A stretch of 64,000 nucleotides of DNA from Caulobacter sp. BP25. GTDB lineage: Bacteria > Pseudomonadota > Alphaproteobacteria > Caulobacterales > Caulobacteraceae. Below are positions 41,910 to 54,074 of the stretch, piece after piece. The position numbers and the translations under genes are program-made. The notes under the pieces are model-generated. The model did not search any database. It was not told the origin of the DNA and was given only the letters and a program-made list of their open reading frames with translations. The stretch spans positions 1 through 64,000 of the forward strand of contig NZ_PEGH01000017.1 of the NCBI RefSeq assembly GCF_002737755.1. Reading direction: 5' to 3'. The stretch's first letter is position 1. Each line of letters begins with the position of its first letter.

Positions 41910-41934
41910 CCAATAGCCGTTTCACGGTTATTGG
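41910..41934. terminator. bidirectional hairpin terminator
   Basis: CCAATAGCCG (41910-41919) and CGGTTATTGG (41925-41934) pair around TTTCA with one G-T pair. The hairpin sits exactly between the convergent stops of the MCP-like gene (41897) and cheB (41942), so it probably ends transcription from both sides. Confidence 0.65.
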
Positions 41935-41941
41935 AGACGGC

Positions 41942-43917
<1,976 letters not shown>

Positions 43918-43949
43918 GTGTTTTCTTCCCTCCAGCGCTCTCGCGCCGT

Positions 43950-44426
43950 CTAGGCGGCTTGAGCGATCAGCGCGGCGTCTTGGCTGGTCAGCAGCCGCGG
44001 CAGGTCAAAGATCACGACAAAGCCCTGATCGCGCCGGACCACGCCCTTGATGTACTCTGAGCGCCAAGGCACCCCGATGTCGGGCGCGGCCTCGATCTCG
44101 CCCGGCTCAAAGGTCGCCACCTCGATCACCCGATCGGCGACCAGGCCCAGGGACAGGATGCGATCGTCGACTGGAACGTCCAGCACGAGGATCCGCGTCG
44201 CCAGGCTTGGCGGCACGCGGGGCAGGCCCAGCTTGGTCCTCAGATCCAGGGTTGGCGTCCCCCTGCCCCGCACATCGGTCAGTCCCAACAGATAGGCGGG
44301 ACCTTCCGGAAGGGCCGAGGGCGCGCTGTAGTCCAGGATTTCGCGGACAAAAGCGACCGGCACGGCGAACACCTCGGCGCCCAGGCCCAGCGTCACGCAC
44401 TGTCGCTCAAGGAAGACTTCGCTCAC
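43950..44426 (-). CDS. cheW: CheW coupling protein (copy 1)
   Basis: This 158-residue single CheW domain has [40 protein letters not shown] and [19 protein letters not shown]. It links receptors to CheA. Its start overlaps the stop of the adjacent receptor gene by four bases. A second cheW lies at 47987-48475, so each receptor gene in the operon is followed or preceded by its own coupling protein. Confidence 0.9.
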   Translation of the reverse strand: MSEVFLERQCVTLGLGAEVFAVPVAFVREILDYSAPSALPEGPAYLLGLTDVRGRGTPTLDLRTKLGLPRVPPSLATRILVLDVPVDDRILSLGLVADRVIEVATFEPGEIEAAPDIGVPWRSEYIKGVVRRDQGFVVIFDLPRLLTSQDAALIAQAA

Positions 44427-46231
44427 GCGACATACTCCTTGAAGTGGTTGTCGTCGTCGTCAGGGCCTCCGCTGGTCAGGTCCAGAGCGAAGCCCGCGGC
44501 GCGGGCCTGCTGCGTCGCGACCGGTCCGCGGCCAGGAACCTTGCCTTTCGTCATCGTCTTGGCGACGGCGGGGGCGGCGCGCTTCATCGCCGGGCGGACC
44601 GGCGCGCGACGGGCCTGAACGCTGCTGTCAGTGCGGAAGTAGGCGATCGAGGTCTGGAGCTCCTCGGCCTGCGCGGCCAGCTCCTCAGACGTCGCCGACA
44701 TCTCTTCCGAAGCCGAAGCGTTCTGCTGGGTGACGCGGTCCAGTTGCTGGATCGCCTCGTTGATCTGGCCGGCGCCGATATCCTGCTCGCGGCACGCGGC
44801 GCTGATTTCCGAAACCAGCTCGGCGGTCTTGCGAATGTCAGGCACCAGCGTCGTCAGCATCTCGCCGGCGGTCTGGGCCGCCTTGACCGTGTCGCTCGAC
44901 ACCGCGCTGATTTCGGCGGCGGCCGTCTGGCTGCGTTCGGCCAGCTTGCGCACTTCCGAGGCGACCACCGCGAAACCGCGACCATGCTCGCCGGCGCGAG
45001 CGGCCTCGACGGCGGCGTTCAGCGCCAGAAGGTCGGTCTGACGGGCGATCTCTTGCACGATGGTGATCTTCTCGGCGATGGTCTGCATGGCGACGACGGC
45101 CTTACTGACCGCTTGGCCCGAGGTCTCCGCGCCGATCGCCGATTGCCGCGCGATTTTCTCGGTCTGGTTGGCGTTGTCGGCGTTCTGCTTGATGTTAGCG
45201 GCCATCTCTTCCATCGAGGCCGAGACCTGTTCGAAGGCTGAGGCCTGTTCAGTCACGCCCTGGCTCATCTGCTCGGCGGTGGCCGAGAGCTCCTGACTGC
45301 CGGACGAGACGTTCTCCGAGGCCGAGATCGCGTCCGCCACGATGCCTCGCAGCCGATCAACCATCCGTTCCAGCGCCAGCCCCAGGACGTCTTTGTCCGA
45401 CAAAGGTTTCACTTGGATGGTGAGATCGCCGTCAGCGATGCGGTCAGCGATCGCCGCCGTGTCCTTCAGGTTCGAGGACATGTGGTTGATTGTGTCGACT
45501 AGGTCCTTGATCTCGTCGTTGGTGTTGACCTTGATCTGTTGATCGAGGTCGCCTTGGGCGACGGCTTCAGCCAGAGCGGAGATGGCCTTCAGCCCCTTGC
45601 TGATGTTCATCGCGATCCAGGTCGCGGCGGCTGCGGCGGCCAGTATCGCGGCGACGACCAAGCCGATCAGGATGTTCCTGAGGCGAGCGAAATCGGCGTC
45701 GGCCTTGGCGACGGACGCCTCGAGTTGCTTGTCGGAGGCCACCACCAACGCTTCGACCTGCTCGCCGATTTCGGCGGCCAAGCGATGAGCCTCGCCATTC
45801 GAAAGGGCTATCGCTTCGTCACGACGCCCCTGCTGGACCAGCTCCCGCAGTCGATCATCGACGGTCTCGAAGCGTTTCCAGGAGTGGTCGAGATCTTCCC
45901 ACCTCGAGCGGGTGTCGGAGGGAACTTGATCAAGGGTCTTGGCCATCAGGTCGTCGAAAATCCGCCGATCCTCGTCGATCCGTCGCGAGAGGGCGGCGAT
46001 CTCCTGCGGATTATCGGTGGTCAGCATGCTCTTCTCGGCGCGGGTCACGTCCAGCGCGCGGATATTGAGCTGCTGGGCCGCCTTCAAACGCCCGGCCGGG
46101 CCGGCGACCAACGCATCCATCTCCTGGTTCGCGGTCGCCAGTCCGTTGAGGCTGAACAACGAGGTCCCGATCAGGAGAAGGATCAGGAATCCGAAGGTCA
46201 GGGCTAGCTTGAGCTTGATGGTCAACCGCAT
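44423..46231 (-). CDS. methyl-accepting chemotaxis protein A
   Basis: This is a 602-residue inner-membrane receptor. Helix 1 is [20 protein letters not shown], a four-helix-bundle periplasmic sensor covers about 35-185, helix 2 is [20 protein letters not shown], then a HAMP domain and a long signalling domain with the conserved tip [20 protein letters not shown]. It ends with [22 protein letters not shown], a tail shared with the tandem receptor. The sensed ligand is not visible. It shares nearly identical signalling sequence with the neighbour at 46290-47969, so the two are recent duplicates that differ mainly in sensor and HAMP. Confidence 0.95.
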   Translation of the reverse strand: MRLTIKLKLALTFGFLILLLIGTSLFSLNGLATANQEMDALVAGPAGRLKAAQQLNIRALDVTRAEKSMLTTDNPQEIAALSRRIDEDRRIFDDLMAKTLDQVPSDTRSRWEDLDHSWKRFETVDDRLRELVQQGRRDEAIALSNGEAHRLAAEIGEQVEALVVASDKQLEASVAKADADFARLRNILIGLVVAAILAAAAAATWIAMNISKGLKAISALAEAVAQGDLDQQIKVNTNDEIKDLVDTINHMSSNLKDTAAIADRIADGDLTIQVKPLSDKDVLGLALERMVDRLRGIVADAISASENVSSGSQELSATAEQMSQGVTEQASAFEQVSASMEEMAANIKQNADNANQTEKIARQSAIGAETSGQAVSKAVVAMQTIAEKITIVQEIARQTDLLALNAAVEAARAGEHGRGFAVVASEVRKLAERSQTAAAEISAVSSDTVKAAQTAGEMLTTLVPDIRKTAELVSEISAACREQDIGAGQINEAIQQLDRVTQQNASASEEMSATSEELAAQAEELQTSIAYFRTDSSVQARRAPVRPAMKRAAPAVAKTMTKGKVPGRGPVATQQARAAGFALDLTSGGPDDDDNHFKEYVA

Positions 46232-46289
46232 AGGACGTCCCTCATGATTGGGAGGCGAGGCTCTTAGGACCTCGTCGGGGCGTTAAGCT

Positions 46290-47969
46290 TCAGGCGTACT
46301 CACGGAAATCGGCGTCATCAGCGTCGGGCCCGCCGCTGGTCAGATCCAGGGCGAAGCCGGCGGCGCGGGCCTGCTGGGCCGCGACCGGACTGCGTGCCGA
46401 CGTCTTGGCGGCGGGCTTGGCCGCCGTCGACGCACGTCGCGCGGCCGGCCGGGCCGCCGGACGACGTCCCTGCCCCGTGCTGTCGGTGCGGAAGTAGGAG
46501 ATCGAGGTCTGGAGCTCCTCGGCCTGGGCGGCCAGTTCCTCAGACGTCGCCGACATCTCTTCCGAGGCGGCGGCGTTCTGCTGGGTGACCTTGTCCAGTT
46601 GCTGGATCGCCTCGTTGATCTGGCTGGAGCCGATGTCCTGCTCGCGGCAGGCGGCGCTGATTTCCGAGACCAGTTCGGCGGTCTTGCGAATGTTCGGCAC
46701 CAGCGTGATCAGCATCTCGCCGGCCGTCTGGGCGGCCTTGACCGTGTCGCTGGACACCGCGCTGATCTCGGCGGCGGCGCTCTGCGAGCGTTCGGCCAGC
46801 TTGCGCACTTCCGAAGCGACCACCGCGAAACCGCGGCCATGCTCGCCCGCGCGAGCGGCCTCGACGGCGGCGTTCAGCGCCAGCAGGTCGGTTTGACGGG
46901 CGATCTCCTGAACGATGGTGATCTTCTCGGCGATGGTCTGCATGGCGTCGACGGCCTTGTTGACCGCCTGGCCCGAAGTCTCGGCGTCCTGGGCCGACTG
47001 CCGCGCGATCTTCTCGGTCTGGCTGGCGTTGTCGGCGTTCTGCTTGATGTTGGCGGCCATCTCTTCCATCGAGGCCGAGACCTGTTCGGCGGCGGCGGCC
47101 TGTTCGGTCACGCCCTGGCTCATCTGCTCGGCGGTGGCCGACAGTTCCTGGCTGCCCGACGAGACGTTCTCCGAGGCTGAAACCGCGTCGCCCACGATCC
47201 CGCGCAGGCGCTCGATCATGATGTTCACGTGGCCCAGCAGATCACCGATCTCGTTGCGCGAGGCGATCTCGACCGTCTTGGTTAGATCGCCATCCGCGAC
47301 AGCGCGAACCGCTTCGGTGGCCCGGGTCAGGCCCTTGCTGACCAGAGCGGCGATGTAGAACGCCGCGCCCGCTGCGGCGAGCAGCGACACGACCGACAAA
47401 CCGATCAGGAGGTTGCGGGTGGCGGCGAAGTGGTCGTCGGCTGCGGTTGCGGCAACCTCGAGCTGCGACTTCGACAACTTGACCAGTTCTTCCCCGCGTT
47501 CGTTGGCTTCGGTGACGATCCTGCGTCCCTCGCCCATCGACAGGGCGGCCGCGCCGGCGTCGTCGCCCGCGAGGGCCAGCTGCGCCACCTTGCTATGCAG
47601 ATCGGTTAGCTGCTCGAAAGACTCGCCCAGCGCTTCCCACTTGGGCAGCCCTTCAGCCGTCGCCAGGCCCTTGGTCTTGGTCAGAAGCGTATCGAACGCC
47701 TCGCGTTCCTTTTCGAAGGACGCCTCAAGCTTCCGCACCTCTTCGGGCGAGCCGACCATGATCATGTTCTTCTCGGCCCGCACCATGTTCAGCAGGTGGA
47801 CCTCGAGTTCAAGCGCGGCTTGAAGACGCGCTGTTGGCCCCTGGATAACCGCGTCCATCTCCTGATTGGCCTTCGACAGGCTGTTCAGGGCGAACAGATT
47901 GCCGGCCACCAATAGTAGGATGATGAACCCGAAGGCGACGGCGAGTTGCAGCTTGATGGTGAGACGCAT
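46290..47969 (-). CDS. methyl-accepting chemotaxis protein B
   Basis: This is a 559-residue receptor. The ATG at 47969 follows GGAGTCCTTCC; an upstream TTG is rejected. Helix 1 is [20 protein letters not shown], the sensor is about 35-190, helix 2 is [20 protein letters not shown], then one HAMP unit (MCP A is about 43 residues longer in this part), and the tip [20 protein letters not shown]. The C-terminus [18 protein letters not shown] parallels that of MCP A and may be a docking tail for CheR or CheB (inference). It lies 17 bases after the cheW copy 2 gene. Confidence 0.95.
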   Translation of the reverse strand: MRLTIKLQLAVAFGFIILLLVAGNLFALNSLSKANQEMDAVIQGPTARLQAALELEVHLLNMVRAEKNMIMVGSPEEVRKLEASFEKEREAFDTLLTKTKGLATAEGLPKWEALGESFEQLTDLHSKVAQLALAGDDAGAAALSMGEGRRIVTEANERGEELVKLSKSQLEVAATAADDHFAATRNLLIGLSVVSLLAAAGAAFYIAALVSKGLTRATEAVRAVADGDLTKTVEIASRNEIGDLLGHVNIMIERLRGIVGDAVSASENVSSGSQELSATAEQMSQGVTEQAAAAEQVSASMEEMAANIKQNADNASQTEKIARQSAQDAETSGQAVNKAVDAMQTIAEKITIVQEIARQTDLLALNAAVEAARAGEHGRGFAVVASEVRKLAERSQSAAAEISAVSSDTVKAAQTAGEMLITLVPNIRKTAELVSEISAACREQDIGSSQINEAIQQLDKVTQQNAAASEEMSATSEELAAQAEELQTSISYFRTDSTGQGRRPAARPAARRASTAAKPAAKTSARSPVAAQQARAAGFALDLTSGGPDADDADFREYA

Positions 47970-47986
47970 GGAAGGACTCCGGCCGC

Positions 47987-48475
47987 TCAACGGGCTTGGG
48001 GCGGATGCAGGGATGTGACCGAGGCCGACTGACCCCGAGCGGCGAAAATCTGGTCGAGGTCGGGGATCACGATCAGGTCCCCGTCGCGCCGGGCCAGCCG
48101 GCGGATGAAGTCGGTGCGCCAGCGCAAACCGATGCGCGGCACGTCCTCAGTGGTGTCTTCAGTGATCGTAGTGACCTCGTGCACCTTGTCGGCGCGCAGG
48201 CCGATGAGGGCGGGCTCGCCGTCCAGCGGATGCTCGATCACTACGATCCGGGTGTCGATGGTCGGGTCCCCGCGCTCCATCTCGAAGGCGAAACGCAGGT
48301 CGACGAGCGGAATAATCCGTCCACGGAAATTTATGACGGCGCCGACGAACGGCGGCGCGCCCGGCACCTGCGTCTCCGGTAGCAGATCCAGGACCTCGCG
48401 GACCAGGCTGGCCTCAAGGGCGAAGGTTTCGCCTTGCAGGTCGAAGGTCAGGGCCTCGATGGCGGGTTGGCTCAT
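47987..48475 (-). CDS. cheW: CheW coupling protein (copy 2)
   Basis: This 162-residue CheW domain has [40 protein letters not shown] and [20 protein letters not shown]. It is encoded 14 bases after cheA and just before MCP B. It bridges receptors and CheA. Confidence 0.9.
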   Translation of the reverse strand: MSQPAIEALTFDLQGETFALEASLVREVLDLLPETQVPGAPPFVGAVINFRGRIIPLVDLRFAFEMERGDPTIDTRIVVIEHPLDGEPALIGLRADKVHEVTTITEDTTEDVPRIGLRWRTDFIRRLARRDGDLIVIPDLDQIFAARGQSASVTSLHPPQAR

Positions 48476-48489
48476 GTCGCGCTTCTCCC

Positions 48490-50460
48490 TTAGCCCGCCA
48501 CGCGCATCTGGGCGTCGTGGCGTTGGCCCAGCTGGACCAGGGTCGGGATGTCAAGGATCAGGGCCACGCCGCCGTCGCCCAGGATCGTCGCGCCCGAGAA
48601 GGCGCCGACATCGGCATGGAAGCTGGACAGCGGCTTGATGACCGTCTGGTGGTCGCCCAGGATCTGGTCGACGACGAGGCCGACGCGGTCCTGGCCGGTC
48701 GAGACGACGACGATCTTCTGATGCGGATCCGGCGCGCTGCCGGTCTTGAACTGCTCGCGCAGGCGGATGAACGGCACCAGCTCGTCGCGCAGGGTTATCA
48801 GGCTGCGTCCGGTCGAGCGCAGGTCCTGGGCCGGCGACAGCTCGACACATTCCTCGACATTGGCCAGCGGGATGACGAAGCGGCTGGAGCCGACGCGAAC
48901 CAGCAGACCGTCGATGATCGCCAGGGTCAGGGGGATGCGCAACGAGACCACCGAGCCCTCGCCGGGATTGCTGGTGATGTCGAGCGCGCCACGCAGGCCC
49001 TCGATGGTCTTCTTGACAACATCCATGCCGACGCCGCGGCCCGATAGGTTGGTGATGGTCGCCGCCGTCGAGAAGCCGGGCGCGAAGATCAGGTTCAGGA
49101 GTTCGTTGTCGGTCAGGACCTGACCGGGCGTGATCAGGCCGTTCTCCTCAGCCTTGGCTCGCACGCGATCGCGGTCCACTCCGCGCCCGTCGTCGGTGAT
49201 GGTGATCAGCACCTCTGCCCCGGACTGGCGCGCCGAGAGGCGGATCAGGCCCGCCTCGGGCTTGCCAGCGGCCAGGCGCTGCTCGGGAGTCTCCAGGCCG
49301 TGATCGGCGGCGTTGCGGACCAGGTGGACCAGCGGATCGGCCAGGCGCTCGATCACGGTCTTGTCGAGCTCGGTCGTCTCGCCTTCGATCTGCAGGTCGA
49401 TCTTCTTGCCGGTGTCGTTCTGCAGGTCGTGGATCAGGCGGCGGAAGCGCCCGAACAGCTGGATCACCGGCACCATGCGTACGACCATCATCGTGTCCCG
49501 CATCTCGGCGGCCAGGCGCTCGATCTCCTCGGCGACGGCGCGCAGGGCGGTATCGAGGCTGGAGGAGGCCAGCTGCTTCAGGCGGGACTGGGCGATGACC
49601 AGCTCGCCGACGCGGTCCATCATCTCGTCCAGCCGCTCGGCCGGGACGCGCACGGTCTCGCCGCCGGTCTTAGCGGCGCGGGTGTCCTGGGCGGCGTTCG
49701 TCTCGGCGGGCTTTTCGGCTTGCGCCGTGGACGCGGGCTTGTCGTCCTGGGCCGCGATCGTCTCGGCTGGCTGCGAGGCTGTCAGCTCCTCGACGTCCAG
49801 GGTCATCTCGTCGATGACGAAGATGAAGACGTCGTCGATGGCTTCGCGGCCGTGCGGGGTGGTCAGCAGGACCTCCCAGGCCAGGCGGCACTCGGTCGGG
49901 ATCAGGTCCTCCAGCGGCGGCACGTCGTCTGTGACCACCCGGACCCGGCATTCGCCAAGATCGCGCAGCTCGTCGAGCAGCGGCAGGGGACGGGCGCCGT
50001 TGACCAGGGCGTCCGCGGGCAGGCTGAAGCGTATCTTCCAGATGCGAGCGGCGGCGTCGGCAGGCTCCGCCGCTGCGACGGGCGTATCGCCGCCCTCGAC
50101 GGCGGCGTGCAGGTCGGCCAGAAGCGCCTCGCCGACGCCGGGTTCGACCGTCCGCCCCTCCGCCAGGGCGCGCATGTGGTCCTGGGCGGCCAGGACACAG
50201 GCGACCAGACGCGGCGAAGCAGGAACCTCGCCCTTGCGCACGCGGTCGAAGGCGGTTTCGCAGTGATGGGTGAAGGCGGCCAGGGCGTCGAAGCCGAACA
50301 TCGCGCCCGACCCCTTCAGGGTGTGCAGGCCTCGAAAGACCGCGTCGATCAGATCCCGATCCCCCGGACGATGCGCCAGGTCGAGCAAACCTTGCTCGAC
50401 TTGCTCCAGAAGCTCCTGGGCCTCCTGACGGAACGTCTCGATGGGATCGAGGCCACTCAC
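48490..50460 (-). CDS. cheA: CheA chemotaxis histidine kinase
   Basis: This is a 656-residue protein from the GTG at 50460, which overlaps the cheY stop (GTGA). Domains: Hpt with phospho-acceptor His46 (FRGLHTLKGSGAMFGF), a variable CheY-binding/linker part rich in Ala, Thr and Lys (about 245-275), dimerisation helices (VRVPAERLDEMMDRVGELVI), the ATPase domain with N box HLVRNAADHGLE and G boxes DDGRGVD and GRGVGMDVV, and a C-terminal CheW-like domain (FVIPLANVEECVEL). It phosphorylates CheY and CheB in response to receptor state. Confidence 0.95.
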   Translation of the reverse strand: MSGLDPIETFRQEAQELLEQVEQGLLDLAHRPGDRDLIDAVFRGLHTLKGSGAMFGFDALAAFTHHCETAFDRVRKGEVPASPRLVACVLAAQDHMRALAEGRTVEPGVGEALLADLHAAVEGGDTPVAAAEPADAAARIWKIRFSLPADALVNGARPLPLLDELRDLGECRVRVVTDDVPPLEDLIPTECRLAWEVLLTTPHGREAIDDVFIFVIDEMTLDVEELTASQPAETIAAQDDKPASTAQAEKPAETNAAQDTRAAKTGGETVRVPAERLDEMMDRVGELVIAQSRLKQLASSSLDTALRAVAEEIERLAAEMRDTMMVVRMVPVIQLFGRFRRLIHDLQNDTGKKIDLQIEGETTELDKTVIERLADPLVHLVRNAADHGLETPEQRLAAGKPEAGLIRLSARQSGAEVLITITDDGRGVDRDRVRAKAEENGLITPGQVLTDNELLNLIFAPGFSTAATITNLSGRGVGMDVVKKTIEGLRGALDITSNPGEGSVVSLRIPLTLAIIDGLLVRVGSSRFVIPLANVEECVELSPAQDLRSTGRSLITLRDELVPFIRLREQFKTGSAPDPHQKIVVVSTGQDRVGLVVDQILGDHQTVIKPLSSFHADVGAFSGATILGDGGVALILDIPTLVQLGQRHDAQMRVAG

Positions 50461-50822
50461 TTGGCGAGGACCTTCTTGACGACCCGGACCAGTTGATCGG
50501 GCTCGAAGGGCTTGGTCAGCCAACCGGTGGCGCCGGCCGCCTTGGCCTGGGCCTTGACGTCGGCGTCGGACTCCGTGGTCAGGAAGATGATTGGCACACC
50601 AGCGCCCGCAGGCCGAGCGCGCAGCTCGCGGATCATCGTCAGGCCATCCATCACCGGCATGTTGAGATCGGTGACGATCAGGTCGAAGCCGCCGGCGGAA
50701 GCCTTCTCCAGGCCTTCGGCGCCGTTGGCCGCCTCGGTGACGCCGTAGCCCTCGCTGCTCAAGGCGATCTTGATCGCCGCGCGGATGCTCGCCGAGTCGT
50801 CGACGGTGAGAATGGCGCTCAT
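50457..50822 (-). CDS. cheY: CheY response regulator
   Basis: This 121-residue single receiver domain has AILTVDDSASIRAAIKIALS, phospho-acceptor Asp52 in LIVTDLNMPVMDG, the switch Thr in IIFLTTESD and Lys in GWLTKPFEPDQL. It carries the CheA signal to the flagellar motor. Overlaps of four bases at both ends tie it to the STAS gene upstream and cheA downstream. Confidence 0.95.
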   Translation of the reverse strand: MSAILTVDDSASIRAAIKIALSSEGYGVTEAANGAEGLEKASAGGFDLIVTDLNMPVMDGLTMIRELRARPAGAGVPIIFLTTESDADVKAQAKAAGATGWLTKPFEPDQLVRVVKKVLAK

Positions 50823-51157
50823 GATTGTGTCTTTCCCCCGACCCAGAAGTTCACGCGGTCGGCGTCTTCCGGGTCCAGGAAGCCGCCCCGTTGCAGGACC
50901 TGAAGAAGGGGGCCCTCGGCCGGCTTCTCCAGACGGATCACCTGGCCGCGGTCGGCCGCCGTGCGCCGCGCCGCCTCCAGAAGTTGAGCGAATGTCAGGT
51001 CGACTTCGGTCACCTCATCGAGGCCGATCACGACAGGCGCGCCTTGTTCCATCGCGCCAACCAAGGCGGAATAGCGCTCGGAGATCACACCGATAGTCAG
51101 ACTTCCTGAAAAGCTGACTAACTTTTCCGAATATTCCAACACCAAGCCCCCGCTCAT
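50819..51157 (-). CDS. STAS-domain protein heading the che operon
   Basis: This is 112 residues from the ATG at 51157; a GTG at 51196 would add 13 residues. The strand-helix pattern VSFSGSLTIGVISERYSALV, then APVVIGLDEVTEVDLTFAQL followed by LEAARRTA matches STAS (anti-anti-sigma-like) domains. The usual phospho-Ser region (DxSGxxFMDSSGL) is replaced by VTEVDLTFAQLLEAA, where Asp and Thr lie near the switch position. Similar STAS proteins head some alphaproteobacterial che operons. Its role there is not established. It overlaps cheY by four bases. Confidence 0.75.
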   Translation of the reverse strand: MSGGLVLEYSEKLVSFSGSLTIGVISERYSALVGAMEQGAPVVIGLDEVTEVDLTFAQLLEAARRTAADRGQVIRLEKPAEGPLLQVLQRGGFLDPEDADRVNFWVGGKTQS

Positions 51158-51321
51158 GTGGAAATATATCCCCGCCACAAAGGCAGGCATATTCACGTTG
51201 ATACAGTGCGATGTTCAATCTTAAATCGAGGTAAAGATAGGCAAGGCTGGACGGCGACATTCCGTCACATGCGGCACAGCACCACATAACTTAAATAACA
51301 GCGATACTTGAGGCTCCCCAT

Positions 51322-51346
51322 TTGTTGTAGGGGCCCGCCCCAACAA
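51322..51346. terminator. hairpin between flgL end and che operon start
   Basis: TTGTT...GGGGC and GCCCC...AACAA pair with a small bulge around a short loop. It lies about 100 bases after the flgL stop and could end the leftward flagellar transcript before the che operon promoter. The rest of 51158-51444 holds no gene. Confidence 0.4.
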
Positions 51347-51444
51347 TGCGAAAGGCTTGACGTTCTAAGCGGAGGCGCACCGAGGCCTTCAGGGCCGGCG
51401 TTGGAAGCACAACCCATGCAAGCATGCCCATAGCGGGCACCAGG

Positions 51445-52344
51445 CTAGCTCAGATACTTGAGCAGGCTCGAGGACGAGAGGGTGCTGATCGTCGAGTAGA
51501 GCGCCTCAAGCTGGGTCTGGTAGTTGGTGACCAGAACAGCGGCCTGGGCCAGGTCGGCGTCCTTGAGCTCCGAGGCCAAGCCGTCAAGCGTGTCGATCTT
51601 GGCCTCGTTGCGACTGACCAGACTGGACAACCGATCGACCTGCACGGCCAGCCCTTCCTGGACCGCGCCGATACCCGAGATGGCCTCGCCGACCAGATCA
51701 TAGGCGGACGCCAGGGTGTCGGCGTCTTCGGGATCGGCGATGATCATCGAAAGCGCCCTGGCCAGTTGCTCGAACCCGGAGGCCTGGGCCGTGACCGACA
51801 GAGAGACCTCCGAGCCGTCCACGCTGACGAAGGTTCGGGTCGCCGACGCGCCTTGATAATAGCCGGTGTCGCCGGCCGTGTTGGGATCGTAGTCGGCGGA
51901 CGAGAAGTCGACGGGCGCGCCGTCGATGGCTTCACCGCCGAACAGATAGACGCCGCCCACCTGACTGTTGAGCTGGGTCTGGAGATCATCCAGCCATCCT
52001 TGCGCGTACGAGGCCAGGCTTTCGCCGTCCAACTTGGACCCGCTGATCTGGGCGGCCAACTGGGACTTGATGGTGTCGGCGAGGTCAGCGATGTCGCCAA
52101 CCGCCCCATAGGCCGACTGCACATAGGTCGAAGCAGTCTCGGCGGCCGCGTTGTCCGCCGTCAGTCGCGCCGACTGGTTCGACAATCGCAGCAGGGACGC
52201 CACGTCCGCGCCCAGCCCGCCGAGCGCCGTCGACTTCAAGCCGGTGGCCTCCTGGGTCTGCTGGTCAGCCAACTTGGCTTGGGTGCGCAGGCTGGCGGCG
52301 ATCAGAGCGCTAGAATGCGAGAAGGTGCCGATCCGGGTGATCAT
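51445..52344 (-). CDS. flgL: FlgL hook-filament junction protein
   Basis: This 299-residue protein has a flagellin-like N-terminus (ITRIGTFSHSSALIAASLRT, QAKLADQQTQEATGLKS) and C-terminus (QAAVLVTNYQTQLEALYSTI), which form the paired coiled coils of hook-associated protein 3. A variable centre with YLFGGEAIDGAPVD matches the SGxxFGG-type element of FlgL. It joins FlgK to the filament. It is ten bases after flgK. Confidence 0.85.
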   Translation of the reverse strand: MITRIGTFSHSSALIAASLRTQAKLADQQTQEATGLKSTALGGLGADVASLLRLSNQSARLTADNAAAETASTYVQSAYGAVGDIADLADTIKSQLAAQISGSKLDGESLASYAQGWLDDLQTQLNSQVGGVYLFGGEAIDGAPVDFSSADYDPNTAGDTGYYQGASATRTFVSVDGSEVSLSVTAQASGFEQLARALSMIIADPEDADTLASAYDLVGEAISGIGAVQEGLAVQVDRLSSLVSRNEAKIDTLDGLASELKDADLAQAAVLVTNYQTQLEALYSTISTLSSSSLLKYLS

Positions 52345-52353
52345 CGCCGCGCC

Positions 52354-54069
52354 TCAGTTGACCATGTTGATCAGGGTGTCGAAGAGCTCCTGGACGATCG
52401 AGGTCAGCTGGGCGTTGGCCTGATACACCTGCTGATACACCTCCAGCATGGCCAGTTCCTCGTCGAGATTGACCGTGGTGAGATTGGCCAGGCGGCTGAC
52501 GGCCGCGTCATGAGCGTCTCCGGACGTCTCAGCCTGGCTCGCCGCGTCGGCGATCGTCGTCGCCGCCGTCGAGACGAACGAACCCGCATAGGCGATGAGG
52601 CTGGACTGCCCCGCCGTCAGATTGCCCGCCGCCGTGAAGCTGGTCGAGGACGACAGCGCCGACGAGATCGCGGAGGCCGCGCCCGTGTCGCCGGACGCCA
52701 CGCCGATCTGACCGACCGCGAGCGCGCCCGAGACATCCATCGTGGCCGTGGGGAATCGCGAAGGGTCCGTCGTCAGCCCGGAGGCGACAGCGATGTCTAC
52801 CGCGGAGTCACCCGAAAAGATGTCGTTGAAGCCGAAATAGGCCGAAAATCCATCGCCGCCGACCGACGCGTCGATATCGGCCAGGGCCACGCCATTGCCC
52901 GACGAGGTCGCGGCGATCGTCAACTTGCCGTTCGAAATAGAAGCGCTCAGCCCACTGACAGAATTCAGACCCGCAACCAGATCGTCGACCGTGGCGTAGG
53001 CCGAAAGATCAATGTCGACGGTCGACACCACCGCGCCGCTGGAGTTGGTCACCGCCACGCGCACGGACCCGGTCGCGCTGAAGGCGTCGGTTCCCGACAC
53101 CGTCTCGCTGCTGGTCAAACTGTTCGGCGGGGGGCTGGCCGAGCCGCTATTGGCGGCCGTGTTGACCAGGTCGATCAAGGTCGAGGTCAGCTGATCCAGG
53201 GCGTCCTGCTCGCCGACCAGGATGTCATCGCGCAGGGAGACCAGCCCGCCCAGCTTGCCGCCGGTCAGCGAGGTGGTGATGTCCTTGCCGTTGACCGTCA
53301 CGCCCGCGATCGCACCAGGATAGACCGCGCTGGCCGACAGGCTGCTGGAGGCCTCGTAGGACAGCTTGGCGACCGAGGCGCCCAACAACTGCTCGCCACC
53401 CGAGGTGTAGACCACCACGCGGTTGTCCGAAGTCTTGTAGGTCGACACGCCCATCAACGACGACAGCGTGGTCACGGCGGCGGCGCGTCGATCCTCCAGA
53501 TCGCTGACGTCCCCGCCGGACGCGGTCGTGCTGACGATCTGGTCGTTGAGCGCCTGGATGGTCTCAAGGGTGCTGTTGATGGTGTCGACGGTCTCGCCGA
53601 TCTGGAGATTGGCCTGGCTGCGCAGGGACTGGATCTCGTCGGACAGCGACTGGATCGACGACGCCAAGCTGCTGGCCGCCGACACCGCCGAGGCCTTGGT
53701 CGCCGTGGTGCTGGACGAGGCCAGACTGGTTAGCGCGGTCTGGAAAGCGGTCAGCAGACTGGAGACGTCGTCGCCGCCGTCCACCGAGCCGAGGCTGGCG
53801 TCGTATGACTGCATGTAGGTGTCGATCACCGCGTCGCGGCCATCCACGGCGGCAGTCTTGTCGACGGCCTTGGCCAGATAGGCGTCCGCCGCGCGGGTCA
53901 CCGTCGCGGTCGACACCGCCAGCGTCTGGGTCGTCGCCGTGGTCGAGACGGTCTTGCGGCTGTAGCTCGCGTCGTCGGCGTTGGCGACGTTCGTTTGCGA
54001 GACCGCGATCTGGTACTGCGCCGTCGTCAGGGCCGCGCCGGCCGAGGACAGGATCGAGGTCAGCGACAT
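52354..54069 (-). CDS. flgK: FlgK hook-filament junction protein
   Basis: This 571-residue hook-associated protein 1 has an N-terminus SLTSILSSAGAALTTAQYQI followed by AVSQTNVANADDASYSRK (the rod/hook ANV/NxxY block), a Ser/Thr/Ala-rich middle with RDDILVGEQDALDQLTSTLI, and the C-terminus VNLDEELAMLEVYQQVYQAN then AQLTSIVQELFDTLINMV, strongly conserved in FlgK. No cysteine is present, as expected for an exported axial protein. Confidence 0.9.
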   Translation of the reverse strand: MSLTSILSSAGAALTTAQYQIAVSQTNVANADDASYSRKTVSTTATTQTLAVSTATVTRAADAYLAKAVDKTAAVDGRDAVIDTYMQSYDASLGSVDGGDDVSSLLTAFQTALTSLASSSTTATKASAVSAASSLASSIQSLSDEIQSLRSQANLQIGETVDTINSTLETIQALNDQIVSTTASGGDVSDLEDRRAAAVTTLSSLMGVSTYKTSDNRVVVYTSGGEQLLGASVAKLSYEASSSLSASAVYPGAIAGVTVNGKDITTSLTGGKLGGLVSLRDDILVGEQDALDQLTSTLIDLVNTAANSGSASPPPNSLTSSETVSGTDAFSATGSVRVAVTNSSGAVVSTVDIDLSAYATVDDLVAGLNSVSGLSASISNGKLTIAATSSGNGVALADIDASVGGDGFSAYFGFNDIFSGDSAVDIAVASGLTTDPSRFPTATMDVSGALAVGQIGVASGDTGAASAISSALSSSTSFTAAGNLTAGQSSLIAYAGSFVSTAATTIADAASQAETSGDAHDAAVSRLANLTTVNLDEELAMLEVYQQVYQANAQLTSIVQELFDTLINMVN

Positions 54070-54074
54070 GACCG

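Noticed and set aside
51424..53733. 769-codon open frame on the plus strand
   Set aside because: It is antisense to flgK and flgL; composition is Arg/Gly/Gln-rich nonsense caused by GC-skewed codons of the real genes.
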